DNA of 30,410 nt, from NCBI GenBank assembly GCA_038207625.1, contig JBBQZO010000050.1:1-30410 (forward strand). Reading direction: 5' to 3'. The translations under genes and the position numbers were made by a program. Below the pieces are notes generated by a model that did no database searches, was not told the origin of the DNA, and saw only the letters and a list, made by a program, of their open reading frames with translations. Of this stretch, positions 9,013-17,439 are shown piece after piece (position 1 is the first letter of the stretch; each line of letters begins with the position of its first letter). The stretch is from JBBQZO01 sp038207625. Its GTDB lineage: Bacteria; Pseudomonadota; Gammaproteobacteria; Burkholderiales; Burkholderiaceae_D.

Positions 9013-10233
9013 ATGCTCCCCATGCGCATCCTGCACATCCTCGACCACAGCCTGCCCCTGCAAAGCGGTTACACGTTTCGCACGCTCGCCATCCTGCGCC
9101 AGCAACACCTGTTGGGGTGGGAAACCTGTCAGCTCACCGGCCCCAAACAAGGTCGCGACGGCACCGACCGGCAACAGGTGGACGGCTGGGAGTTCTTTCG
9201 CACGCCGCGCCAGCGCATGGCCGGCTGGCCGCTGTTGGCGCATCTGGGCCTGGTCCAGTGCCTCAGTGAACGCATCGATCAAGTGGCGCGTGCCACCCGC
9301 CCTGATCTGCTACACGCGCATTCGCCCGCACTGAACGGACTGGCCGCACTGCACGCGGGTCGCCGCCTCGGGCTGCCGGTGGTGTATGAAGTGCGCGCCT
9401 TCTGGGAGGACGCCGCCGCTGACCTGGGCAGCGGACGCAACGGCGGACTGCGCTATGGTCTGTCGCGCGCGCTGGAAACGTACGTCGCCCGGCATGCCGA
9501 TGCCGTCACGACGATCTGCGACGGCTTGCGCGACGACCTGTGCCTGCGCGGCATCCCCCAAGAGCAGGTCAGCGTGATCCCGAATGCGGTTGACACAGCG
9601 CAGTTTCACCCTGGCTTACCAGCCGATAGTCAGCTCAAGCAAGCGCTCGGACTGGGCAGCGGCCCGGTCATCGGTTTCATCGGTTCCTTCTACGCCTATG
9701 AGGGGCTGGCGCTGTTGCTGACGGCACTGCCGGCGATGCTACGGGTCCAGCCGGGGCTGCGCGTGCTGCTGGTCGGCGGCGGCCCCCACGAAGCAGTCCT
9801 GCGGGCGCTCGCGCGCACGCTAAAGCTGGCCGACAACGTCATCTTCACCGGCCGGGTCGCCCACGATATGGTCGCCAGCCACTATGCTTTGCTCGACCTG
9901 CTGGTCTATCCGCGCCTGCCGATGCGCCTGACCGAACTGGTCACGCCGCTAAAGCCGCTCGAGGCCATGGCGCAGGGCTGTCTGGTGCTCGCCTCCGATG
10001 TCGGTGGGCACCGAGAGTTGATCGGCACTTGTCCGGCCGCCCGACTGTTTCAAGCCGGCAACCCAGCGGCACTGGCCGACGCCGTGTTAGCGATGCTCGC
10101 GCAGCCGCAGGCGTGGCCGGCGCTGAAACTGGCTGCGCGCCGCTTTGTCGAAAGCAAGCGCAGCTGGCCAGCCAGCGTCGCGCGCTACGGATCGGTGTAC
10201 GCGGCCGCAATGGCCTCACACCACGCGCCATGA
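9013..10233 (+). CDS. Glycosyltransferase, XrtA-associated GT4 (Daro_2409-like)
   Basis: A 406-residue GT4 glycosyltransferase. RILHILDHSLPLQSGYTFRT near the N-terminus is characteristic of an exosortase A-associated family recalled as TIGR04063, and the length fits it. DLLHAHSPALNGLAAL and VVYEVRAFWED follow. The C-terminal half has GFIGSFYAYEGL and TELVTPLKPLEAMAQGCLVLASDVGGHREL, the nucleotide-sugar binding block. It would add a sugar in repeat-unit assembly. The start may be the ATG at 9013 or the one at 9022; neither has a clear Shine-Dalgarno sequence, and the second gives the sharper family start. Its stop overlaps the ATG of the following fusion gene at 10230-10233. Confidence 0.88.
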   Translation: MLPMRILHILDHSLPLQSGYTFRTLAILRQQHLLGWETCQLTGPKQGRDGTDRQQVDGWEFFRTPRQRMAGWPLLAHLGLVQCLSERIDQVARATRPDLLHAHSPALNGLAALHAGRRLGLPVVYEVRAFWEDAAADLGSGRNGGLRYGLSRALETYVARHADAVTTICDGLRDDLCLRGIPQEQVSVIPNAVDTAQFHPGLPADSQLKQALGLGSGPVIGFIGSFYAYEGLALLLTALPAMLRVQPGLRVLLVGGGPHEAVLRALARTLKLADNVIFTGRVAHDMVASHYALLDLLVYPRLPMRLTELVTPLKPLEAMAQGCLVLASDVGGHRELIGTCPAARLFQAGNPAALADAVLAMLAQPQAWPALKLAARRFVESKRSWPASVARYGSVYAAAMASHHAP

Positions 10234-12668
10234 ACTTCGCAGACCTCTCCATCATGCTGGTCGGGCCGATGCCAACGCCGCCCGGGGGCATGGCCAACCA
10301 GACGCGTCAGTTGGCCCAGTGCTTGCACGAGGCTGGGGCCAAGGTCGAAGTAGTCCACGTCAATCCCCCCTATGTGGCGGGCGTGGCCAACTGGCGCGGG
10401 ATGCGCGCACTGTTTCGCCTGCTGCCGTATCTGCTGCACCTGTGGCGTGCCAGCGCCAGGGCCGACCTGATCCATGTGATGGCCAATTCGGGCTGGGCCT
10501 GGCACTTGCACGCGGCACCGGCAATCTGGATCGGCGTACTGCGCGCGCGTCCGGTCGTGTTGCATTACCACGGCGGCGAGGCCGCCGAATTCCTGGCGCG
10601 GCGTACGCGGGTAGTCCGATTGAGCCTGCGCCGGGTCAGTACCATCGTGGTGCCGTCGGCGTTTCTCGCGCGCGTATTTGGCCAGCATGGCTACCATGCT
10701 CACGTGGTGCCCAACATCATCGACCTGTCTCGCTTCAGTCCGGCGCCGCAGGCCAACGCCGCACATGACGGCCCGGCGCTGCTGGTGGCGCGCCATTTGG
10801 AACCGGTGTATGACATTGCCAGCGCATTGCGCGCCTTCGCGCTAATTCGCCAGCGCTTTCCGCAAGCGTCGCTGCGGGTAGCGGGGATTGGTCCGGAATA
10901 TGCGCGCCTGGTCGACCTGGCCGCCGCGCTGGGCATCACCGGGGCCGTGCGTTTCACTGGCAGAATCGACAACAGCGCCATGCCGAAACTGTACCGCCAG
11001 GCCGACCTGGTGCTCAACCCCAGCCTGGCCGACAATATGCCACTGTCCGTGCTCGAGGCGCTCGCTTGCGCCGTTCCGGTTGTCAGTACCGACGTTGGCG
11101 GCATTCCCGACCTGCTCTCCCACGGCACTACCGCTTTGCTGGTGGCGCCTGGTGACCATGTCGCGCTGGCTAATGCGGCCATCTTGCTATTGTCCGAACC
11201 ACAGCGCGCCGAACGTCTGCGTCTGGCCGGGCTGCTGCTGGTGCGCCGTTATTGCTGGGAGAGCGTGGCGCCGGCGCTGGAAGCGAGTTACCGTCGCGCG
11301 CTGCGCCACCCACGCCACAGTGCGTACACGAAACTGGTCGCTACACTGTTGTTCCCCCTGCACGAGTGGTGCAAGGGCCACCGCACGGTGGCCCTGCGCC
11401 ACGCCCTTGAGCTATCCCAATGGTGGAGCGCCGCCCAGTTGCGCGCCTTACAACTGGAACGCCTGCGCGCTCTATTGATCGACGTCCAGACCCACGTTCC
11501 GTACTACCGGGAGCTGTTCGCGCGTTACCGGATTGACCCACGCACGCTAGACTCACTGGGAGCACTGGCCCGCCTGCCGCTATTGTGCAAGGCGGATATT
11601 CGCGACGCTGGAGCGCAGTTTCGCGCCGATGACGCCGCCACGCTGGCCCGTTTTGGCACCGGCGGCTCCAGTGGCGAACCGTTGGTGTTCTGGATCGGAA
11701 AGCGCCGCGTCAGTGCCGACGTGGCTGCCAAATGGCGCGCCACGCGCTGGTGGGATGTCGACATCGGCGCGCGCGAACTGGTGGTCTGGGGCTCGCCGAT
11801 CGAATTGCAGGCCCAGGACCGCGTGCGCCGCCTGCGCGACTGGTTGCTGCGCAGCCGCCTCTTGCCGGCCTTCGACATGGGCACGCCCAAGCTCGATGCC
11901 TTTCTGGCGCGCATCCGGAAACAGCGTCCAAGCATGCTGTTTGGCTATCCGTCAGCGCTGTGCCTGATCGCGCGGCACGCCAAAGCGCGCCGGGTGGCTC
12001 TCGACGAATGCGGCGTGCGCGTGGTGTTCGTCACCTCCGAGCGCCTGTACCCGGATCAGCGGGCCCAGATCGGCGAGTCCTTCGGCTGTCCCGTCGCCAA
12101 CGGCTACGGCGGGCGCGATGCTGGCTTCATCGCCCATGAATGTCCGGCCGGCGGCATGCACATCAGCGCCGAAGACGTGATTGTCGAGATCGTTGACGAC
12201 CAGGGAGCCCCGGTGCCGATCGGCACAATTGGTCAGATCGTCGTCACCCACCTGGCCACGCGCGACTTCCCGTTCATTCGTTACAAAACTGGCGACGTGG
12301 GCGCACTCGACGCCGGTGCCTGTCCGTGCGGGCGCGGGCTGCCTTTGCTCAAGCATCTTGAAGGACGCAGTACCGACTTCGTCCACGCACAGGATGGCAG
12401 CGTCATGCACGGTCTGGCACTGATCTACATCTTGCGCGAGTTGCCGCAAATCCGCGCCTTCAAGATTGTCCAGGAAAGCGTTGCGCAAACGCGCGTGTTG
12501 GTGGTGGCCGCGCCATCGCTGGGACCGACCATGCGCCACGCCATTACCCGACGCTTCCAGGAGCGCCTCGGTGCCGGCGTCGCCATTGTCATCGACGAGG
12601 TCAACGCCATCGCGCCCGACCCGTCAGGAAAATTTCGCTACGTAATCAGCCACGTCGCAGCGCCCTGA
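10230..12668 (+). CDS. Bifunctional protein: GT4 glycosyltransferase fused to a CapK/PaaK-like adenylate-forming domain
   Basis: One uninterrupted frame encodes 812 residues with two domains. Residues 1 to about 370 are a GT4 transferase: MLVGPMPTPPGGMANQTRQL at the acceptor loop and LADNMPLSVLEALACAVPVVSTDVGG at the donor site (E-x7-E variant). Residues about 375-812 resemble CapK / phenylacetate-CoA ligase: VPYYRELF, the phosphate-binding loop TGGSSGEPL from T477, SERLYPDQR, NGYGGRDAGFIAHEC, and RYKTGD (Y685 to D689) followed by a Cys-rich ACPCGRGLP. Such domains activate carboxylic acids as acyl-AMP or acyl-CoA, so the protein may both place a sugar and activate an acyl group for the same unit; this coupling is inference. 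In the related loci I recall, the two functions are usually separate genes. The ATG overlaps the preceding stop. Confidence 0.88.
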   Translation: MNFADLSIMLVGPMPTPPGGMANQTRQLAQCLHEAGAKVEVVHVNPPYVAGVANWRGMRALFRLLPYLLHLWRASARADLIHVMANSGWAWHLHAAPAIWIGVLRARPVVLHYHGGEAAEFLARRTRVVRLSLRRVSTIVVPSAFLARVFGQHGYHAHVVPNIIDLSRFSPAPQANAAHDGPALLVARHLEPVYDIASALRAFALIRQRFPQASLRVAGIGPEYARLVDLAAALGITGAVRFTGRIDNSAMPKLYRQADLVLNPSLADNMPLSVLEALACAVPVVSTDVGGIPDLLSHGTTALLVAPGDHVALANAAILLLSEPQRAERLRLAGLLLVRRYCWESVAPALEASYRRALRHPRHSAYTKLVATLLFPLHEWCKGHRTVALRHALELSQWWSAAQLRALQLERLRALLIDVQTHVPYYRELFARYRIDPRTLDSLGALARLPLLCKADIRDAGAQFRADDAATLARFGTGGSSGEPLVFWIGKRRVSADVAAKWRATRWWDVDIGARELVVWGSPIELQAQDRVRRLRDWLLRSRLLPAFDMGTPKLDAFLARIRKQRPSMLFGYPSALCLIARHAKARRVALDECGVRVVFVTSERLYPDQRAQIGESFGCPVANGYGGRDAGFIAHECPAGGMHISAEDVIVEIVDDQGAPVPIGTIGQIVVTHLATRDFPFIRYKTGDVGALDAGACPCGRGLPLLKHLEGRSTDFVHAQDGSVMHGLALIYILRELPQIRAFKIVQESVAQTRVLVVAAPSLGPTMRHAITRRFQERLGAGVAIVIDEVNAIAPDPSGKFRYVISHVAAP

Positions 12669-12677
12669 CCTGGCGCT

Positions 12678-12699
12678 CGCGACACCGTTGCGTGGCGCG
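12678..12699. terminator. Possible weak hairpin between convergent genes
   Basis: In the 41-base gap between the converging genes, CGCGACAC (12678-12685) can pair with GTGGCGCG (12692-12699) at seven of eight positions around a 6-base loop. No T-run follows on either strand, so factor-independent termination is doubtful. It is listed because it is the only structured candidate in this tail-to-tail junction. Confidence 0.25.
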
Positions 12700-12709
12700 A
12701 ACGGTTGGC

Positions 12710-13780
12710 TTACTGATTCAGGCTTTTTGCATGCGCGGCACGGCGCGTCAAGTCCACATAACAGGCTGCGATCTGGGCCGCCACACTATCCCAGGTATAG
12801 TCGCGTACCAAGGCTTGAACCGCCGCCCGGGCGGGCGGCACGCTGACCAGATCGGAAACGGCACACAGCAAGGCGGCGCCATCGTCCCACACCACCTTAC
12901 GCAGGGCAAACCCGCTGTCGGGCAGCGCCAAGGCGCTTTCGGCGGTCAACACCACTGGGGTGCCCGCCGCCATCGCCTCGAGTACCGTCAGCGGAAACAC
13001 CTCCCCCCGACTGGGAAGTGCGAACACCGTCGCCGCCGCATATGCGCTGGCCAGCAGCGGGTCAGTATGTGCCAATGCGCCCAGGCAGATGACGCCGCGC
13101 GCGCGCCTGAGCTCTTGCAAATAGTCAGTGTCGCGCTCGCCGGCGGCGCCAATCACCACCAGGGGCAAGCAGAGCGGCGCCAGCGCGCGCGCCAGCCCGA
13201 GTTGATTCTTGTAGCGTGAGATGCTGCCCACGCACAGTACGAACGGTTCGCGAATACCTGTGCGGGCCCGAAACAGGCCAGGATCGGCATCAAAAAAGCG
13301 CGGATCCATGCCATTTGGAAATACTCGGATTTTTTCGCGATCAATCAGAAAACCCGAGGTGATCGAGGCGCTTTCTGCGTCGCCCAGCGCGACAATCAGG
13401 TCGGCCAACTGCAGCGCGCGGCGGATATGGGCATAGCTGGACTGGACGTTCCAGTCGGTCATCTTTCCCAGCAAACGATCGCCGATACGGGCGCGCATGC
13501 CGCTGGCGCGGTCCCAACCAGGCGACACCAGCGGCGATAGCACCACCGGAACGCCCATGTCAGTGGCCGCCTCGACGATCCGGTGGTTACCGTTGATGGC
13601 AGAAAATACATGAATCAGGTCATACTCGGTGAGCATGGTGTGACAGGGGTCGACCAGTTCAACCTGGATCTGCTCGCCCACGCTGCGATTGAGTGCAGCG
13701 ATGGTCGCGCGCACCTGGATCTGCAGCCCCCCGTGGCGTTGGAACAGCATCGGGTAGGACAATATGCCAACACGCATCAC
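12710..13780 (-). CDS. Glycosyltransferase family 4
   Basis: This 356-residue GT-B glycosyltransferase starts MMRVGILSYPMLFQRHGGLQ, with the glycine-rich acceptor loop HGGLQIQ. Its C-terminal half has FVLCVGSISRYKNQLGLARAL and SRGEVFPLTVLEAMAAGTPVVLT, including the GT4 E-x7-E motif. It would add a sugar to the repeat unit; specificity cannot be read. It is the last gene of a three-gene minus-strand operon after the GT2-GT4 fusion and the flippase, starting 12 bases after the flippase stop. Two consecutive ATGs (13780 and 13777) make the exact start uncertain by one residue. Confidence 0.88.
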   Translation of the reverse strand: MMRVGILSYPMLFQRHGGLQIQVRATIAALNRSVGEQIQVELVDPCHTMLTEYDLIHVFSAINGNHRIVEAATDMGVPVVLSPLVSPGWDRASGMRARIGDRLLGKMTDWNVQSSYAHIRRALQLADLIVALGDAESASITSGFLIDREKIRVFPNGMDPRFFDADPGLFRARTGIREPFVLCVGSISRYKNQLGLARALAPLCLPLVVIGAAGERDTDYLQELRRARGVICLGALAHTDPLLASAYAAATVFALPSRGEVFPLTVLEAMAAGTPVVLTAESALALPDSGFALRKVVWDDGAALLCAVSDLVSVPPARAAVQALVRDYTWDSVAAQIAACYVDLTRRAAHAKSLNQ

Positions 13781-13792
13781 GCCTCCATCATG

Positions 13793-15259
13793 CTATTTGA
13801 AGCCGGCGCGCACAGCCAGCGCGAAACCGACCACTTTGCGCCGCGCCAATAGCAATTCCAGCGCGATATCGTGCTTTAGCAGCACGGCGCCGAGCAACCA
13901 GCCAGCCAGCGCGCCGGGCGCCGCAATACCCAAGCCCAGCACCCCTTGCGCGCGGGCCGGATCCAGCGTCAGCAGCACCGCCAACGGCGCCAGCACCGCG
14001 CAAAGCGTCAACGCCGCGCTCTTGAACACCGCCGCCAACAGTTCACGCCACGCCAGTTTGCAACTACGCGCCAGAAAACGATACGTCAAACCGCAGCGAA
14101 ACAGCGTTCCCAGTACCACCGCCCACGCCACCCACGCCAGCCCGAACGGCGCAGCTACCAGCAACATGGCGATCCGCACCGGCACCACGCTTGCATCGAG
14201 CCGCGCTTGCACCCGCACCTGCCCGCTTGCCACGAACAGGTAGCGTGCCATGCTGAACATGCTAAACAGCGCCGACGACAGGCACATGACCCGTATCAAA
14301 GGCACGGCGCGGTCCCACTGCGCGCCATACAGCAGGTGCACCAACGGCGCCGCCATCAAGCCGACGAAGCCAAAAAACGGCCACGCCAGCGCCGTCAGAT
14401 AGCCCACCGTGCGCAGATACGCGACGCGCAGGTCGTGCTCCTCACGCGCATGCTGCGACCAGAGTGAAAAAATCACCGGCGACACGGCGCTGGTGATCGC
14501 CTGGTTGAACACCGCCAGCATCGCCCCGGCCTTGCCGAAAATGCCCACCTCGGCCATGCCGAGCAGTTTGCCCACAATCAGTTCAGGCGCTGCCACGCCG
14601 ATTTCGTCGATCAGCGTGCCGCCGGTTGCATACGCACCGAACCTGAGCACCTCGCGTACGCCGGCCAAGCGCGGCAGCCATGGCAGCTCGGACGGACGGA
14701 AACACAGACTGACCAGCAACGCCGCCAGCGTCGCCGCCAGTGCCGCCCAAGCCAGGCTGATATAGCCCAGTCCTGCGCTGGCCAGTCCGATCGCCACCAG
14801 CGCGCCGCTCACGCCATGAGCCAGATTGATGGCGCAAATAGCACCGAAGCGCATCTGGCGACGCAGCATCGGCAAGGTAACCGAGGTAAACGGAATCAGC
14901 GCAAAATTAAGTGCCAGCAATTGCAGCACCGCCGCGAGTCGACGCTCGTGATAGAACTGCGCCAGCGGCACGCTGGCGATGCCGATCAAGGCCGCCAGCG
15001 CCCACGCGAACAGAAAGCTGGTGGCCAGCACAGCGGCCAGTTTGGTGCTCGTCAGGTCGCGTTCCTGGATCAGGTACTGGCCAACACCAAAGTCGCGTAC
15101 CACCTGCGCAATACCCAACAGCACCGCGCCGACCGCATACACGCCCGTGTCGGACGGGGTCAGCAAACGCGCGATAATCATGCTGCTGCCAACGCCAAGC
15201 AGTAACAGCGCGTACTTTTCGGCAAACGAAAACAGCAAGGATGTGCGGGTCGTGCTCAC
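13793..15259 (-). CDS. Polysaccharide flippase, Wzx-like (MOP superfamily)
   Basis: A 488-residue, very hydrophobic protein with about 12-14 predicted membrane segments and few charged loops. The N-terminal region AEKYALLLLGVGSSMIIARLLTP followed by DTGVYAVG and DFGVGQYLIQERDLT is typical of LPS/O-antigen exporter proteins of the MATE/MOP superfamily. It would flip the lipid-linked repeat unit across the inner membrane. A longer in-frame start exists upstream inside the neighbouring gene, but the GTG at 15257-15259 overlaps the preceding stop as GTGA and gives the usual family N-terminus, so it is preferred. The coupling suggests that transporter and glycosyltransferase are made together. Confidence 0.88.
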   Translation of the reverse strand: MSTTRTSLLFSFAEKYALLLLGVGSSMIIARLLTPSDTGVYAVGAVLLGIAQVVRDFGVGQYLIQERDLTSTKLAAVLATSFLFAWALAALIGIASVPLAQFYHERRLAAVLQLLALNFALIPFTSVTLPMLRRQMRFGAICAINLAHGVSGALVAIGLASAGLGYISLAWAALAATLAALLVSLCFRPSELPWLPRLAGVREVLRFGAYATGGTLIDEIGVAAPELIVGKLLGMAEVGIFGKAGAMLAVFNQAITSAVSPVIFSLWSQHAREEHDLRVAYLRTVGYLTALAWPFFGFVGLMAAPLVHLLYGAQWDRAVPLIRVMCLSSALFSMFSMARYLFVASGQVRVQARLDASVVPVRIAMLLVAAPFGLAWVAWAVVLGTLFRCGLTYRFLARSCKLAWRELLAAVFKSAALTLCAVLAPLAVLLTLDPARAQGVLGLGIAAPGALAGWLLGAVLLKHDIALELLLARRKVVGFALAVRAGFK

Positions 15260-17331
15260 GGCAGCAGACCGGCGTAGAACGCGCGCACCTGGCGTTCCAC
15301 CTGGTCGGCCGCGTAGTTGGCGCGCGCCTCGGCGCACGCATGCCGCGCCATCTCGGCGCGCCGACGCGGATCGCGCAGCAATTCTGATACCAGCGCGGCG
15401 GTGGCCGGCGCATCGTCCGGCGGCACGAGAATGCCGCCGCGGCTATGCCGCAAAATGTCGGCAGTACCCGGCACGTCGGTGCCGACCACCGGCACGCCGC
15501 AGGCCATCGCCTCAATGGTAGCGATGCCAAAGCCCTCGTTGCGGCTGAGCAAAAGGTGCAGGTCGAACGCCGGCAGCAGCGTTTCAATATCGGTGCGCTG
15601 ACCGGTGAACACCACGTACTGGGCCACATCGGCCGCAGCAACCTGGCGGCGCAACTCCTGTTCCAATGGTCCGCTGCCAACCAGCACCAGATACATGCCA
15701 TCGAACTGGCGCCGCAGCGTACAAAACAGGCTGATCAAGGCTTGCGGGCGCTTCTGCGCTGACAAGCGCCCCACCGCCCCCAGCACCAGTGCGTGTTCCG
15801 GGATGCCCATCGCGCGGCGCGCGGCATCGCGCCGCGCCGGGCTGGGCCCAAAGCGCGCCGTGTCGACGCTATTCGGGATGACCTGCAAGCGAATGTGCGC
15901 TGCCAGGTAAGGTTGAAACTGCGCCAAAAAATGCTGCATGGCCGACTCCGACACGGCGTAGATGCCGCGCACCGAGCTAAACGCTTCGGCCAACAGCGGC
16001 ACATACCACGGATCGATGTGCGCACGCGGAAACGCGTTGTGCACGCTGACGACGGTGGGCAGGCCGCAGCGGTGCGCCAGCCACAGTGCCGACATGCCGT
16101 AGGTGGTCCAGCACAGCGCCACATGCACCAGGTCGGCTCGGTAGTTGCGCAACTGGCGCGCCGTCAACACCAGCGCGCGTGCCTTGTTGACGCGGCGCCA
16201 GGCCCATTGTTCGAAGATCGGCGGCGGATCGAAGCGCGACACCTCGACGCGGGGGGCGCGCGTGCGCTCGTCCCAGCCGTCGACGCCCACGAAGCGGCGG
16301 GTCGCCAGCAGGCTTTGGTAGCCGGCCCCCGCAAGGATGTGCGCCTCCTGCGCCATGCGCATTTCCATTCCGCCCAGCTCGCCCGAGTAGCTGGTAATGA
16401 GCACCCGCGCGGCGCGCCGCGCACGCCCGAACCACGCCTCGCGAAAATATCCTGCCAGATAACACAGCTCCCAACGGGCCAGAAAGGCCTGCTCGGTATC
16501 GCGCCGGACCCAGGCGCGCAATGCCGCCCCCAGCTCGAGCACGAACTTGGACAGCATCCAGCGCGGCACTTTGAACAGGCGCCGGAACGCGTTGTCAGCT
16601 TCCTGCCGGAAAGAGCCGCGTCCGAAGCGGTACGCTCGTTTTAGGATATTGCCGCGACGAAGCTGATGGGGCCGGATGAAGTGGCGCACGACGGCGGCCG
16701 TGCAAAACCAGGCCTGAAAGCCGGCCGCGCCGACGCGCCGGTTAAATTCGGTCTCGCCGCCCATCGCGTAATTTTGACAGTTCGGTCCCAGCGCTTCGTC
16801 AAAGCGGTGGCCGGCCTCGAAGACAACGCGGCGCACCGCCATGTTGGCCCCCCATACCAGACCCGGAAACACCGGGCCGTCGGCGGCCCCGGTGAGGCCA
16901 TAGGTCAGTCCCAGCGGCACCAGGCGCAACACCCAGTCCGGCGGCGCCACGGCCCAGTCGGCGATGATGGCACCACCAAACAGCGCGTACTCGGGATGGC
17001 TGGCCGCGCATTCGGCCAGTTTGAGCAACCAATCTGGCTGAGGACTGGCGTCGTCGTCGGTAAACACCAACAGCTCGGCGTGCTGCTCGCGCAGCACGCG
17101 TGTCAGGCCTGTGTTGAGCGCGACGTTCTTGCCCCGGCGCGGCTCGTGCAGGTAGTGCACCGGTAGCCGCAAGGTGTAGCGCTCGATCACTGCGCGCGTG
17201 GCGTCGTCGCTGCCATTGTCGATGATCAGCAAGGACCAGCCGCCGGGCGGCGCCTGCAGTCCACAGTAGGCTGTCAGCACCGCCGGCAAGGTAAGCGCGC
17301 CGTTGTAGGTCGCCATGAGAACGGTCAACAA
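15256..17331 (-). CDS. Bifunctional glycosyltransferase: GT2 fused to GT4
   Basis: One frame of 691 residues joins two glycosyltransferases. Residues 1 to about 300 are GT2/GT-A: VLMATYNGALTLP, IIDNGSDD, the metal-binding D92-D93-D94 in FTDDDASP, and GGETEF (191-196) at the acceptor-base site. Residues about 310-691 are GT4/GT-B: SYSGELGGMEMRMAQE, VIPNSVDT, AVGRLSAQKRP and NEGFGIATIEAMACG with E599-x7-E607. It could add two successive sugars. The start is TTG at 17331: an AGAGGAG ribosome binding site ends 9 bases upstream, while the first ATG (codon 6) would cut into the first GT2 strand. A second TTG at 17328 is the alternative. It is the first gene of the minus-strand operon. Confidence 0.88.
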   Translation of the reverse strand: MLTVLMATYNGALTLPAVLTAYCGLQAPPGGWSLLIIDNGSDDATRAVIERYTLRLPVHYLHEPRRGKNVALNTGLTRVLREQHAELLVFTDDDASPQPDWLLKLAECAASHPEYALFGGAIIADWAVAPPDWVLRLVPLGLTYGLTGAADGPVFPGLVWGANMAVRRVVFEAGHRFDEALGPNCQNYAMGGETEFNRRVGAAGFQAWFCTAAVVRHFIRPHQLRRGNILKRAYRFGRGSFRQEADNAFRRLFKVPRWMLSKFVLELGAALRAWVRRDTEQAFLARWELCYLAGYFREAWFGRARRAARVLITSYSGELGGMEMRMAQEAHILAGAGYQSLLATRRFVGVDGWDERTRAPRVEVSRFDPPPIFEQWAWRRVNKARALVLTARQLRNYRADLVHVALCWTTYGMSALWLAHRCGLPTVVSVHNAFPRAHIDPWYVPLLAEAFSSVRGIYAVSESAMQHFLAQFQPYLAAHIRLQVIPNSVDTARFGPSPARRDAARRAMGIPEHALVLGAVGRLSAQKRPQALISLFCTLRRQFDGMYLVLVGSGPLEQELRRQVAAADVAQYVVFTGQRTDIETLLPAFDLHLLLSRNEGFGIATIEAMACGVPVVGTDVPGTADILRHSRGGILVPPDDAPATAALVSELLRDPRRRAEMARHACAEARANYAADQVERQVRAFYAGLLP

Positions 17332-17439
17332 GCGCTGTACTCCTCTGATCTAGTATTGCCTGTACCTGACCAACTGAGTGTACCGGTCGGCCAAGCTCGT
17401 CCGTTGACCCGGATCAACCGACCCCGCACTGGAATCGCC
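17332..17439. promoter_or_regulatory. Divergent promoter region with a near-palindrome
   Basis: These 108 bases separate the divergently read GT2-GT4 gene and the O-ligase gene and must carry promoters for both strands. No convincing -35/-10 pair and no sigma-54 -24/-12 element could be seen. Two features stand out: a 16-base near-palindrome at 17403-17418 (GTTGAC-CCGG-ATCAAC, 14 of 16 positions symmetric), and TGTACC repeated directly with an 18-base period (17361 and 17379). The Shine-Dalgarno of the minus-strand gene (CTCCTCT on the plus strand, 17341-17347) lies at the left edge. Operator function is only a possibility. Confidence 0.4.

Noticed and set aside
10230..12668. Possible frameshift artefact joining two genes
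   Set aside because: The frame is continuous with good codon use across the linker, and no internal start with a ribosome binding site is seen at the domain border.
12692..13219. 175-residue plus-strand open frame
   Set aside because: It lies antisense to the GT4 gene at 12710-13780, whose motifs and coding pattern are clear; the plus-strand product is Gln/Arg/Ala-rich with no recognisable domain.
17356..17439. N-terminal extension of the O-ligase
   Set aside because: It is in frame from an ATG at 17356, but the hydrophilic 28 residues precede the typical family start and overlap the region needed for divergent promoters.
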